Assembly: GCA_963556495.2 (NCBI GenBank)
Contig: OY747710.1
Span: 36,477,000-36,540,999 of the forward strand
Source: Valencia hispanica
Lineage: Eukaryota; Chordata; Actinopteri; Cyprinodontiformes; Valenciidae
Reading direction: 5' to 3'
Length of the DNA: 64,000 nucleotides
Under the pieces are notes generated by a model, which ran no database searches, was not told the DNA's origin, and was given only the letters and a program-made list of their open reading frames with translations. Positions 12,640 to 22,495 of this stretch are shown one piece after another. Every line of letters begins with the position of its first letter. The first letter of the stretch is position 1. The translations under genes were made by a program, and so were the position numbers.

Positions 12640-13315
12640 GTGTTGAACCAGCATTACTCTGAAGCCCCTTTCAAACAGGCCATGAAAAACTGTAATTTTC
12701 CAGACTTCGTCTGTTTTGCTTTTGAGTCTGAAAGCAATCTTCCGGACTTTGTCCGGATACCCTTTACCGGTAATTTTACGGATGAAGACCTAGTAACAAG
12801 AACAGACTTCTCGCGGTATGGTGTTTGCGTTCAGACTGTCAGGTAATGTTCCGGGAAAGCTGGAGGGGAGTGGGGAGGTGGGGAACAGGGGAAGGGGGCA
12901 GGGAACGCTGTGAGCGCACACATTGATGACGTATAAATGTCACTATTTTCCTTTCAGCTTCTTCATTGATGTCTCTTAAGCGTTTCCATGTGCGCAAAAT
13001 TGCACACATCACAAAGATGAGCACTGCGAGTAGATCTGCTGTTTCGTCTACCATCTTTGCAGTAATCCCTTTGTTTGGGGAAATGACATGTGCGCCCGCC
13101 GCACTAAGTTTACGTAATATCCACATTCAACCCCCCACTCCCCCGCACCCCCCACCTTCCATCAGGATCCTCGTACATTTCTTGCTGTGTGAAAGCAGCC
13201 GGAAGGCAATGTTCCGGAAAAAAGTGGTGTGTTTGAAAACAAAACTCCGGTTAAAGACTGGATGGAATTGTCCGCAATTATTCCAGAACTTCTGTCTGAA
13301 AACGGCTTGACAATG
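12640..13315. repeat. Candidate MITE-like GC-balanced repeat
   Basis: The segment is bounded by words resembling transposon termini: CCCCTTTCAAACAGGCC on the left and CTTCTGTCTGAAAACGGC on the right. It contains repeated AATGTTCCGG words at 12845 and 13208 and GTGTGAAAGCAGCCGG near 13189. Short frames open on both strands are without recognisable domain. The base composition differs from the surrounding AT-rich intron. Superfamily and boundaries are uncertain. Confidence 0.35.
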
Positions 13316-13539
13316 AGATTCCAGCAGGCGGGTATCTCATCACTGTCACTGACACACACAGTAGCCAGCCCATGCGAATGAGAGCCACTGTTGTGTGTTA
13401 GCTTACACAGACTTAGAGCTGACCAATCATGTTTTAGGCCTGTGTTAGAAATATCCTTCTAATTAGAATACACTTCTGTAAATAAATCGGATCTGTAAAT
13501 GTGGACATAAATAAATGTAGAGATAAAGAATTCTTGTTA

Positions 13540-13612
13540 AGTGCCTTGAGATGACATCTGTTGTGAATCGGCGCTATATAAATAAACTGAATTGAATTGA
13601 AATTAATGTAGA
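13540..13612 (+). mobile_element. 3' tail of an L2-like fish LINE
   Basis: It contains GTGCCTTGAGATGACATCTG, then a GGCGCTATATAAATAAA block and an ATTGAATTGAA tail repeat. This is the characteristic 3' end of teleost L2-like LINEs, also borrowed by some SINEs. The same motif, decayed, ends the LINE at 25150-26380. Only the tail is present, consistent with extreme 5' truncation. Confidence 0.75.
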
Positions 13613-13800
13613 AATAAATAAATACATATGTAAATAAATAATTGTAGAAAAAACTAAAATAAATAAATGTGGAAATAAATAAACGATTGTGAAATTAAAT
13701 AATTTTTTCAAATGCATTTCCAGATTTAATTATTTGTTTATTGTCAATTGTATTTACCCATTTATTTTTTTTATTTTTTTTAATTATTATTTATTGTCAA
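13613..13800. repeat. AAATAAAT-rich low-complexity tract with inverted TTTATT arm
   Basis: Interrupted AAATAAATG repeats (13617-13710) are followed by T-rich ATTTATT/TTATTG repeats (13720-13800), giving an imperfect long inverted repeat. It may be a decayed MITE or tail-derived microsatellite. Confidence 0.5.
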
Positions 13801-14709
13801 TTTTGGCAGGGATGGTCCTTCATAAAAGTGCACAGGTCCAGACATTGTGTGATATTTTCTTTGCTTTTATTCTAAGAGCTGATTGAAATTGACATTTAAA
13901 CAGCCATGGAGATCCATATCCATCTGGTAAGAACCAAACCTAAGTATGTTTCTTCACTCTGCAAACATTATGGTGTTCCTGCTATTCAGTGTGCTCAAAA
14001 AAAAAATCTAATGAATAAAAATGCAATATATTTTGCTCATTCTCTAGAACAATACCAGCTCTGGTCTGTCTTCCATAGATTAATATTTAAGCCCAACCAA
14101 ACATATGATCTTTTCACCTCTAAGTTTGACCGTCTCCTGTTTACAGATCATTTGAAATGTGCTTATGATCTTTATCAACTTGAAAAGGATGCATTTTTTC
14201 AATATTACATTTCGCTCCCTGACAGTGTGATTGCTGTAACGCAAATCAAAGACATGACTGATACTAGCTTACACTGAAATATCCACACCCACCTTGGCCA
14301 TCTGGCTTATAGAAACACCCTTCAAGAGAGTATTGTTCTTAGCAATAGAGCAACATAAAGTAATTCATAAAAACAGCATGTATGGTTAATGCACAGCTTA
14401 CTAGGCAGCTCATTAAAAAATTACTCTCTCCTGTGATATGCCCGTCTTTTCTGTGATTGAAGCTCTGAAAGTCTTGATCACCTTATGTACGTTTACTTTA
14501 CCTTACATTGCTAATTTTATGTGGTTCAATGATCACTGTTGGCTAGAGAGACAACAATATGAAATGCCACTGTGTCCTAGCAACCAAATCTGAGCCTGAA
14601 ACTTGAGTAATAGTATGAGCTTACAGTACCACCATAAACAAATCAACTGATGGCCTGTACTTGTAAAACGCTTACTTGTATCTTATCCAGAAGACTCCAA
14701 AGCAATTTA
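13801..14709. other. Intronic DNA with one unassigned 123-codon frame
   Basis: A + strand frame at 13906-14277 begins MEIHIHLVRTKPKYVSS. It shows no domain, signal or flanking splice or promoter context that I recognise, and its length is not exceptional for AT-rich DNA of this size. I do not call a gene. Nothing else was seen in this stretch. Confidence 0.3.
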
Positions 14710-14710
14710 C

Positions 14711-14960
14711 ACATGGGTGACCATGGCTCAGTAGTTAGAAGTTTGTCATCTAACTGGAGGGTTGCCATTTTAAACTCCCGCTTCGGTTGTTGGGTTTTTG
14801 GGTAAGACACTTCACCTACCTTGCCTACTGGTGGTGGTCAGAAGGCCTGGTCGGGGCTATCCTTTGGAGTCCCAGATAAAGCTATACCATTGCACTACAT
14901 TCAATCATTTACCCCAGGTGATAACCCCGTAATGTAAGACAGACTGACAAATTGACAAAT
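14711..14960 (+). repeat. SINE-like repeat
   Basis: It begins ACCATGGCTCAGTAGTTAGA, reminiscent of a tRNA-derived head, and continues with GGGTAAGACACTTCACCTAC and GGTGGTCAGAAGGCC, a body common in dispersed fish repeats. It ends near CATTGCACTACATTCAATCA. The B-box is decayed. It could alternatively be a hAT MITE with an internal tRNA-like sequence. Confidence 0.5.
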
Positions 14961-16138
14961 TACTAACTCTTGAGCCACCGTCACCACTGACCTGATTCAA
15001 AACAGTCTGAGGTCAATTGTATTGCTGAAGGTGAAAAAGATTATACAACATGCCTGAATATTGTTGCTGCTACGAAGAATTATTCAATGGAATAGAAAGC
15101 ATTTACTTGTCCCTATAAGTTAAAAACTTCAGGCAGTTATATGATGAAAACCTCATGTAGAGTCCCTCCACTTTGGACACAATGTGGTAAAAGAGCCAAA
15201 CTTATTAAGCGTTCTATTAAATTAGCATGCAAAAGAACATCTACTTATCACTTCTACAAAGCACTATCTGTTACGTGTTGCCATAATGCCAACCAATTTT
15301 TCAAGCTGTCACATTCTTCATTTGTTGTATTGTCCCCCCCAAAAAAATTGTATCAATAATTCACAACAAGGTACTGCATTTATAAGCATGTACTACATTT
15401 CAACTATTACTAACTATTGCTATAATGACAAAAACAAATTTTCAGTTTCAGAGAAATGAATTAATGCTGTCTGCTGTGTGTTGTGTGAGTTGCGTTGTGT
15501 ACGAGTCGCAAGACATTTTTAGCAAGGTTATACAAACAGTACATCTGGCAGATTTAGATGTTTCACACAGTCAAGAAGTTTCTTTGTTCCCATGTCATTA
15601 AAAAAAAGACAATAAACCGATACAGTATAAAAGACTGAGCAATTTTGAAATCTTTTTTGTTGATCTTATCTCTAAACACTGGCATGTTAAAAATCATTTA
15701 CACCTTTTTCATTCAAACTTATCCCTAATTGCTGACCAACTTTTAAAATGTTTCCACTGTTACTTTGACAGTTTATCTTTGATGATAAGCTCCAACTCTT
15801 AGGCTTCAGGGGCTATTTGCCATCAACTTAATCTTTAGCTCCCTGTACAGATTCACTAAACACTCATTCAGGATTCCCTTTTGGCCACAACAAAAATGTA
15901 TATTTTCAGTCAGGAGAAACATGTTTAAAAAATATGTCTTTAAATTTAAATCTATCTAAATATATGAATATCATTTGGCTTAATTGTCTCAACTCATGGT
16001 CCTGCCAAACAGATAACATAAACAAATTTGTAATTTGCAATTTGTTGAAGATTAACTTCTTTTTTGCTTTAAAATAGTAAACCCTCTTTTGCGGTGACTG
16101 ATATCTCACATACCTGCTGTGAGGTTGCCTCTGCTCCT
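14961..16138. other. Intronic DNA containing the donor of a local duplication
   Basis: AT-rich intron. 15174-15385 is the template of a 211-bp copy now at 16718-16928. Otherwise there is a short TG-rich stretch near 15470-15500 and nothing recognised. Confidence 0.6.
15174..15385. repeat. Donor copy of a 211-bp local duplication
   Basis: It runs from TGGACACAATGTGG to CTGCATTTATAA. It is nearly identical, in the same orientation, to 16718-16928: one A is lost and two substitutions are visible (AAGCG/AAGCC and TTACG/TTACT). It is unique-looking intron DNA here, so this is taken as the original. Confidence 0.9.
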
Positions 16139-16598
16139 ATCCATCCATTGTCTTTCACTTATCAGGGTCAGGTAGTGGGGGCAGCAGCAAAAGCAGAGAT
16201 ACCCAGACTTCCCTCTCCTAAACCAATTGGGCCAGCTCCTCAGGGGGAATCAAAAGGTGTTCTCAGGCCAGCAGAGAAACATAGTCCCCCAGCTTATCCT
16301 GGGTCTTCCTCTGGGTCCCCTCCTGGTGGGAGGTGGGAGGCCCGGAAGACCTCACCAGGGAGGTGTCCAGGAGGCATCCTAACCAAATGCCCAAGCCACC
16401 TCAACCACCTCCTTTCGATGTGAAGGTGCAGTGGCTCTACCCTGAGCCCCTCTCAGAAGACTGAACTTTTCACCCTATCTTTAAAGGACAGCCCTTTGTA
16501 GAAAACTAATTTCACCCACTTGTATCTGTGATCTTGTTCTTTCAGTCTCTACCCAGAGCTTCTGACAAAAGATGAGGGTAGCAATACTTATTGACTAG

Positions 16599-16717
16599 TA
16601 AAAAAGCTTCGCCTTTCGGCTGAGCTCTGTCTTTGCCAAAACAGAACAGTACAGTGCCTGCATCACTGCAGACGCCGTACCAATCCGTCTATTAATATCC
16701 CTAACCCAAAACTGAAC
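16599..16717. repeat. 119-bp direct repeat, left copy, flanking templated insert
   Basis: LINE-derived sequence starting TAAAAAAGCTTCGCC and ending CCCAAAACTGAAC. It is repeated without visible mismatch at 16926-17044, on the other side of the 211-bp insert. Confidence 0.92.
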
Positions 16718-16928
16718 TGGACACAATGTGGTAAAGAGCCAAACTTATTAAGCCTTCTATTAAATTAGCATGCAAAAGAACATCTACTTATCACTTCTAC
16801 AAAGCACTATCTGTTACTTGTTGCCATAATGCCAACCAATTTTTCAAGCTGTCACATTCTTCATTTGTTGTATTGTCCCCCCCAAAAAAATTGTATCAAT
16901 AATTCACAACAAGGTACTGCATTTATAA
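16718..16928. repeat. Inserted copy of 15174-15385
   Basis: A 211-bp copy of intron DNA located about 1.5 kb away in the same orientation. It is inserted inside the LINE remnant and framed by the 119-bp direct repeats. Junctions show short overlaps: T or CT at the left and TATAA/TAAAAA at the right. Confidence 0.92.
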
Positions 16929-17044
16929 AAAAGCTTCGCCTTTCGGCTGAGCTCTGTCTTTGCCAAAACAGAACAGTACAGTGCCTGCATCACTGCAGAC
17001 GCCGTACCAATCCGTCTATTAATATCCCTAACCCAAAACTGAAC
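16926..17044. repeat. 119-bp direct repeat, right copy
   Basis: Visually identical to 16599-16717. After it the LINE continues collinearly (CTTGGCTGAGATTAGAAATC), showing that one copy is a duplication created with the insert. Confidence 0.92.
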
Positions 17045-17703
17045 TTCTCAGCACCTTGGCTGAGATTAGAAATCCTGTCCATAAAAGTTATAAACAGAAT
17101 TGGTGACAAAGGGCAACCTTGGCGGAGTCCATCTCTCATCGGAAACTAGCCCGACTTATTGCCGGCAATGCAAACTAAATTCTGACACTGTTCGTACAGG
17201 GGCCTAACAGCCCGTATTAAGGGGCCTGGTACACCATACACCTGGAGATCAGATGAAACAAAACAAAGTCAAACATTCAGCTGTGGCGTAGACCTAAGGT
17301 GTCCTGGTGCAACGAGCACTTATGGACACGCTTATGCTTGAACATGGTGTTTGTTATGGACAATCCATGACGTTGAAGTCCTCCAGCAGAACAAGGGAGT
17401 CCGCGGGAGGAGCACTCTCCAGCACCCCCGACATTTGGCGCATAAGCGCAAACAACAGTCAGGACCCGTCCCACCACCATAGGTGGAGGGAGGTTACCCT
17501 CTCGTTCACTTGGGTAAACCACAATGCACAGATGACAAGGTAGGGGGCAACAAGTATGCCCACCCTTTCTCACTGTCTCTCAGCGAGAGCAACTCCAGAG
17601 TGGACAAGAATGCAACCCCTCTAGAGGAGATTGGTTCCAGAGCCAGAGCCGTCCGTCGAAGTGAGTCCAAAGATGTCCAGCCAGAAACCTTCAACCTCGC
17701 ACA

Positions 17704-17730
17704 CCCACTGTGTGTGTGTGTGTATGTGTG
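17704..17730. repeat. Short TG microsatellite
   Basis: ACTGTGTGTGTGTGTGTATG run between the RTE-like remnant and the dispersed repeat at 17742. Confidence 0.8.
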
Positions 17731-17741
17731 GGGGATGAGGG

Positions 17742-17880
17742 GTTGCCTATCAATGGGCGAGAGGCGGGGTACACCCTGGACAGGTCGTCAGTCCATCACA
17801 GGGCAACACAGAGACACACAGGACAAACAACAATGCACACACTCATACCTAAGGGCAATTTAGAAAGGCCAATCAACCTG
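17742..17880 (+). repeat. Dispersed teleost repeat, left half
   Basis: It carries GAGAGGCGGGGTACACCCTG, GGACAGGTCGTCAGTCCATC and GGGCAATTTAGAAAGGCCAA, phrases of a very widespread fish repeat. It breaks off after AATCAACCTG. The continuation expected in the intact repeat (GTCATGTTTTTGGACTGTGG) is found at 18808, beyond an RT fragment and a MITE. Confidence 0.8.
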
Positions 17881-18075
17881 TTGGACCTCAGTGCAGCATT
17901 TGACACTGTTGATCATGATATTTTATTTTATTGGAACGACTGGAGCGCTGGGTCGGACTCTCTGGTACACTATTTGGCTGATTCGAGTCTTACCTAAAGA
18001 ACAGGGACTTCTATGTTTCAAAAGGAAACTTTTCATCAGAACGAACAGAAATCCCATGTGGAGTGCCCCAGGGCC
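17881..18075 (+). mobile_element. LINE reverse-transcriptase fragment
   Basis: The translation gives LLDLSAAFDTVDHDIL in one frame and, after frameshifts, the downstream stretch ending in CGVPQG (GTGGAGTGCCCCAGGG). These are the RT block with the first catalytic Asp (AAFDTVDH) and the xPQG block of L2/CR1-type LINEs. About 195 bp remain, with an internal frameshift. It lies exactly between the left half of the dispersed repeat and the MITE. Confidence 0.8.
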
Positions 18076-18078
18076 TAA

Positions 18079-18802
18079 CCCCTCCTTTCCACCGGATGCG
18101 TAAGCAGCACGTTACAGGGGCAGCACGTCATACGCAGCTGATAGCCACCACTGTAGTCAATAGAGCCCTTTCCACCAGAGGCGAAAGCAGCACGAGTCTG
18201 CCGCGTCTGAGGAGCGACATGTCGCAGCACTTTTCTAAATATAAGCGCCAGTCCTATTTTCTAAGCAGCACGCCTCTGAAACACTTAAATTTCTACATTT
18301 TGGATAGGGGAGACAGGAAATATACGGCTCGGCACCGGAAATTTTCAAAATAAAAGAAACGTGCTGCTTTGCGGTTGCTTTACTTAAAAAAATGTCACTA
18401 ACTGTGCGGCCCGGTGAGAAGTCAGTACCTCGCGGGAGGGTCTCATTTGTGTGTCATCACACAAATGAGCGATTTTGGATATTCCCTGACATAACATAAA
18501 CTTATTGGCGAATATAAAACGGACATAACATAATACACAGACCTTTTGGAGCCATGTTGTTGTCTTTTCCTGGTTATTATTGTCATATACGTTTATATAT
18601 GTCTATGGTTGTTGTGTTTACTGACGAAACCACGCGTTATTTTGGTAATCTCGCGTGATTTCGTGCTCTCTCGGTGACAGCTGCTTCCCTGCTGCTATGC
18701 GCCTCATACGCACCCGGTGGAAAGGGCCAAGCAGCACAATTACGCAAGTGAAACGTGCTGCTCCTGTAACGTGCCGCTTACGCGTCCGGTGGAAAGGAGG
18801 GG
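18079..18802. mobile_element. PIF/Harbinger-type MITE
   Basis: A 724-bp element with long terminal inverted repeats. The left end starts CCCCTCCTTTCCACCGGATG and the right end, reverse-complemented, starts CCCCTCCTTTCCACCGGACG. The similarity continues through CGTAAGC and GCACGTTACAGG for about 50 bp with few mismatches. It is flanked by TAA at 18076-18078 and 18803-18805, a 3-bp TWA duplication typical of PIF/Harbinger. A second, inner pair of related inverted sequences (CCCTTTCCACC near 18168 and GGTGGAAAGGGCC near 18717) lies about 85 bp inside. It has no transposase frame. Confidence 0.85.
18442..18469. repeat. Perfect palindrome at the MITE centre
   Basis: CTCATTTGTGTG and its exact reverse complement are separated by TCAT, giving a 12-bp stem and 4-base loop. 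It sits at the geometric centre of the MITE at 18079-18802. Confidence 0.9.
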
Positions 18803-18807
18803 TAAGA

Positions 18808-18950
18808 GTCATGTTTTTGGACTGTGGGAAAGCTGGAGTAACTGGAGGAAACGCATGCATGCACAGGGAGAACATGTGAACTTCATGCAGAAAGACCCCT
18901 GGCCAGGATTCGAACCCAGGACCTTCTTGCTGCAAGGCAGCAGTGCTACC
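18808..18950 (+). repeat. Dispersed teleost repeat, right half
   Basis: It starts GTCATGTTTTTGGACTGTGG and continues through GCATGCACAGGGAGAACATG, GGATTCGAACCCAGGACCTT and GCTGCAAGGCAGCAGTGCTA. It is the continuation of 17742-17880 and shares its orientation. The GGATTCGAACCC word resembles a tRNA B-box but belongs to this repeat body. Confidence 0.8.
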
Positions 18951-20839
18951 AATATTTTTTATATTTCTCAAAGGATCATTTGAATCACAAGGTCAACGTT
19001 TTGCAAAAAATGGAACTCAGCTACAAACGTCTGATTGGTGTAACTCTAGTCTAAGGAACCATGTATTTCTCCTTCGCTTCGACTGAAAACAACCTTTAAG
19101 TAAAACAAAATCCCTTTTAGACAATTGTCTAGTAATCTCTGCACAAAATCTGCAAATCAGTTATTTCAATCCCAGTTACAGTGAAGCATGTCTTTTTCAA
19201 TTCAGCTTTTGCAGGTTATACAACTGACACCAAGTGTTGACAGGTTAGCTTGGGGCAAAATGAGAGCTGACAAGAGTTCATGTCAGCAAACGTTTAACAC
19301 CTGTGAGGCTCAGGCTGCATATGACTGTAATGAGTCATGTTTTAACAAACAGTTTTCTTTTAAAAATAATTTCAGATGTGACAGACGTTAACTCCATTCT
19401 CAATTCTCGTAATTGGAAATATGGATGTATAAAATAAATTCAACTTCAAACAGTTGACAATTTTTTTTCAAAGGGACCCAGAATAATTTACTTTATGTGT
19501 CATAATCACCACAAAGCCTTTGATGAAGAGTTCCAAACAAACTTACTGAACACTTTAACAAATTGTGCAGCTTTGTGAAATAATTACTTTTGACATCTCC
19601 CATTTGTTTGCGTTTAATTATTTGAATCAACAAAGCAGGAATCAAAAAGACTTGAATACACTGCACCATGTTAGAATGATCAAAAGAGAGCTGTAGAGAT
19701 GTGTAGAATGTATATATTTGAGTTACTGATGCTGAAGCTTCTTTGACTGACCAACTTTGAAGTCTAGTTTCCTAACATCAATTTCATGGAATTAATAGTG
19801 TGCAGTCTGGTTATTCATCAACTTTAAACTACAAATGCTGAGATAATCCTGCTGACATAAACTACCTGAGCAATGCTGCAGCAACTAAAGATGGTTTCAG
19901 ACCACACAGACTATTACAAAGTTCCTTTTGCAATGTCATAGAGTATCTCTTATTTTATGTCTGCACTGCAGAAACTGAATCCAGCTGTAAACTGTGTTAA
20001 CAAAATATTTCTTCCCACTTCAAAGAAGGAGCTTTGCTGGTACGAACATACTAATCTGTAAAGCAGTTACAAAGCTTGTTCGCGTCTAGATAGGTGCCAG
20101 GTACCGGTAGAGCATAAAAGTGCAAACCCAGACCCCCTTTGAAGAAAAATGTTCAACATCAAAATAATCATGGGCTAAACTGTTCCCAAAGGGGTTTTCA
20201 TTATTTCCTATCTTGCCATATTGGTTGGCATATCAAAAAACATGTGCTATGTGGGTCTAAACATAAGGAAACAAAGTACATTTTATGAAACATCAAGTCT
20301 TGTGTGTTTGAAGTTCAGTATGTGTGTTCTGATACACCTGCATTTTGTATACTGTGTGTGTATTGGGATGAAGGGTATAGAAATAATATTTCTACTGCCT
20401 TGGGACAGAGAACATCAATTATGTGACATAGATGCCTCATTTTATATTAAATATTCAGAGAAAATTCTAAATCCTACTTGCAGTTGTGAACCAAAGAGAA
20501 TCTGGATAAGCTTCCTCAGGCAGCAACCAGAAAAATAATCATGCATAAACTGGAGACATTTTGGATTATGGGGCTCAGAGTGCTGATGAGGGGTAGCAAC
20601 TATTATTGCATAGTTCAGAAATGTCTGACCAGCAGGGGTGAAATACAGTATTAGTGCCCCCATGTGGTCAATGTAATTTTCAACATGTCAATAAAATCTG
20701 TGGCAGTTTGGCTTAGTTGGTGATTAAATTGTGCATGCTAAAGTATAAAATAAGATGCTACAGTTCTATTTACCCAAGACGGGGTATCTTTCTATGGCAC
20801 TGAAATGCAAAACGTGAACCCAAAAGTGTGATTGGTCTA
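18951..20839. other. Intronic DNA without recognised feature
   Basis: AT-rich. No conserved frame, RNA gene or repeat family could be identified. Confidence 0.5.
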
Positions 20840-20998
20840 TATGGTGGTGGCCAACTCCAGCCCTCAAGAGCTGGTGTCCTGCATACTTTAGGTGTTTTCC
20901 TGGTTGAACACAGGTGAATCAAAGAAATTGTTTCTTTCCAGGTCTTTGCTGAAGATTATAACATACTGAGGAGCTAATTCAGCCACTAATTCAGTGGT
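20840..20998. repeat. MITE-like arm (GGTGGCCAACTCC type)
   Basis: It begins GGTGGCCAACTCCAGCCCTC and continues with GAGCTGGTGTCCTGCATACT. This resembles one arm of a palindromic fish MITE whose opposite arm would end in the reverse complement. The right side ends in GTGTTGGAGCATGGTAATGC, a decayed start of the other arm. Confidence 0.5.
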
Positions 20999-22048
20999 GT
21001 TGGAGCATGGTAATGCAGGTGTAGCATACCACTAAAGGAATTCCTGAGCCTCCTTTTAATGAGACTTGTTTTTTGGTCTAAGAAACTCCGACCCCCTCTT
21101 AACCAGTTTTATAAACATACTGGGTAAACCCAGCACATGACAGAAGACTTGAAAGAAAGTATTGGCTTTGTCTTCCCTTCCTGAGGATCTACAGAACTCC
21201 TCTTGTCGGTTATACAATACTGTAAACCCTGCAGGGGTTTGCATCTCATAGGTATATCAGCGGCTAAGAGCCATAAATGAAACCTTCAACGTAACCAGCT
21301 CACAGATGGAGATGCTGAACTAATGAACTCTAGAAGATATGGCTGTGATGGACGACAGCACCGTCAAGAGACTGTAGTAACTTCAACCTAAGTCATCTTG
21401 TATGGAGGGTTTACAATAATGTAACTGATAAACACTGTGATGTTCCATATATGATAATTTGCCTTTACTGTGGGACATAATCTTCATTTATTGTGATAAA
21501 ATGAAGTTATCATAAACTTGCTAACCAGGTTATATTTCAATCATTTGAAATCATATCTTCTATTTCTGTTAAGTTTTGTTACAGGATGATGTATGACTTG
21601 TATGACTTGTATTGCACTTGGGTGCATAAAGGACGAAAACACAAAGGATTAAGTTGTTTAATTGAAATCTAAAGTTACTATCCATGGAAAAGAGATGGAA
21701 TGAAGGAGAGATTTTGAATTTTAAACACTACAGTTTTCATTTCCTTTTTGATTGGGTCAAAGTGGTGGTAGCTTTGCACTGATTGTATATGGAGGAGATC
21801 AGCTCCTTATCATGCGGGAAAATCTCTGGTTTAAAACTAAGTGTTCCTTTGTTCTTCGCCGCTGGCTGGCCAAGAGAAGAGTCCTGCTGGACAGATGCAC
21901 TGTGTTCAGTCTTTATTTCTTTTGTTTTTTAACTATGTGCAACTTTTTCTTAGTCTGCAATTCAGCACAGTACTCCAGCTTCCATATAACTTTTAAAGTA
22001 AGTTGTTAGACTTCTGTAAATTTTTAAAATAGAAGCTTGGTATCTTTT
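20999..22048. other. Intronic DNA without recognised feature
   Basis: AT-rich with short tandem TGTATGACTTG duplicates near 21590-21612. Nothing else was supported. Confidence 0.5.
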
Positions 22049-22495
22049 TTATTCCTCCGGGCATGCTTGCATTTCTACTGAAGCCAGAGGACACCTGCCT
22101 GCTAACCAGAGGCCTGAAATCTGCGGCGAGCAACACCTACCTGTGGTAGACGAGATCAGAAATCCCGGCTGTGTGTCAAACAGGAAGGGCTGAACCTGTT
22201 TGAATCGGTTCTGTTGTTGATCCCCGGTAGGCTCTAAACTAAGTCCACCTCCAAAATTAGATAACATCATCCTAACCGTAATACCTGTCAAAAATAATCT
22301 CTCAATCAGCTCCTCCCTATTCTCCTTAATAATTGGCTCTACTTCAGTAATAATCTGTGTGTCCTCATTACATTCAAACCGTATGAAATAACTATCTCCA
22401 TATTCCTGAGTATAGAGTATTTTGCATGTTATTTCAGTAGTCACTTTCAGTTTAGTTTTGTGCTGGATTACAAAGATCAGTCCTACTATGAACAA
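22049..22495 (-). other. Unassigned 148-codon open frame
   Basis: A minus-strand frame starting MFIVGLIFVIQHKTK. The first half looks more protein-like than its surroundings, with a hydrophobic start and mixed charged stretches such as IIKENREELIERLF. The second half contains a Gln-rich stretch and ends CPEE. There is no recognisable domain. It has no clear promoter, splice sites or flanking element ends. It could be a fragment of an unrecognised mobile element, a chance frame, or an exon. I do not assign a function. Confidence 0.25.

Larger units (their letters stand above)
16139..17710 (-). mobile_element. RTE-like LINE remnant, heavily deleted
   Basis: A minus-strand non-LTR retrotransposon of the common fish type, recalled from consensus. 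16139-16500 is the 3' C-terminal and tail region (TATCCATCCATTGTCTTTCA and a pair of CACCTC words). 16600-17240 is RT and post-RT sequence (GACAAAGGGCAACCTTGGCG). 17265-17700 matches the endonuclease half (ACCTAAGGTGTCCTGG, GCGCATAAGCGCAAACAACA). The middle of the RT is missing, so the endonuclease and RT parts are joined by a deletion near 17245. It carries a foreign 211-bp insert at 16718-16928. I favour an RTE-clade (Rex3/Expander-type) assignment, but the clade is from memory. It is non-functional. Confidence 0.65.

Noticed and set aside
13906..14277. 123-codon + strand frame
   Set aside because: AT-rich codons, no domain, no regulatory or splice context. Frames of this length are expected by chance in 64 kb, so no gene is called.
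16599..17044. LTR element suggested by the 119-bp direct repeats
   Set aside because: The repeats are internal LINE sequence without TG...CA ends. The insert is a copy of nearby intron DNA without primer or purine tract.
18900..18930. tRNA gene suggested by GGATTCGAACCC
   Set aside because: The word belongs to a dispersed teleost repeat. No cloverleaf with a matching acceptor stem and anticodon arm could be drawn around it.
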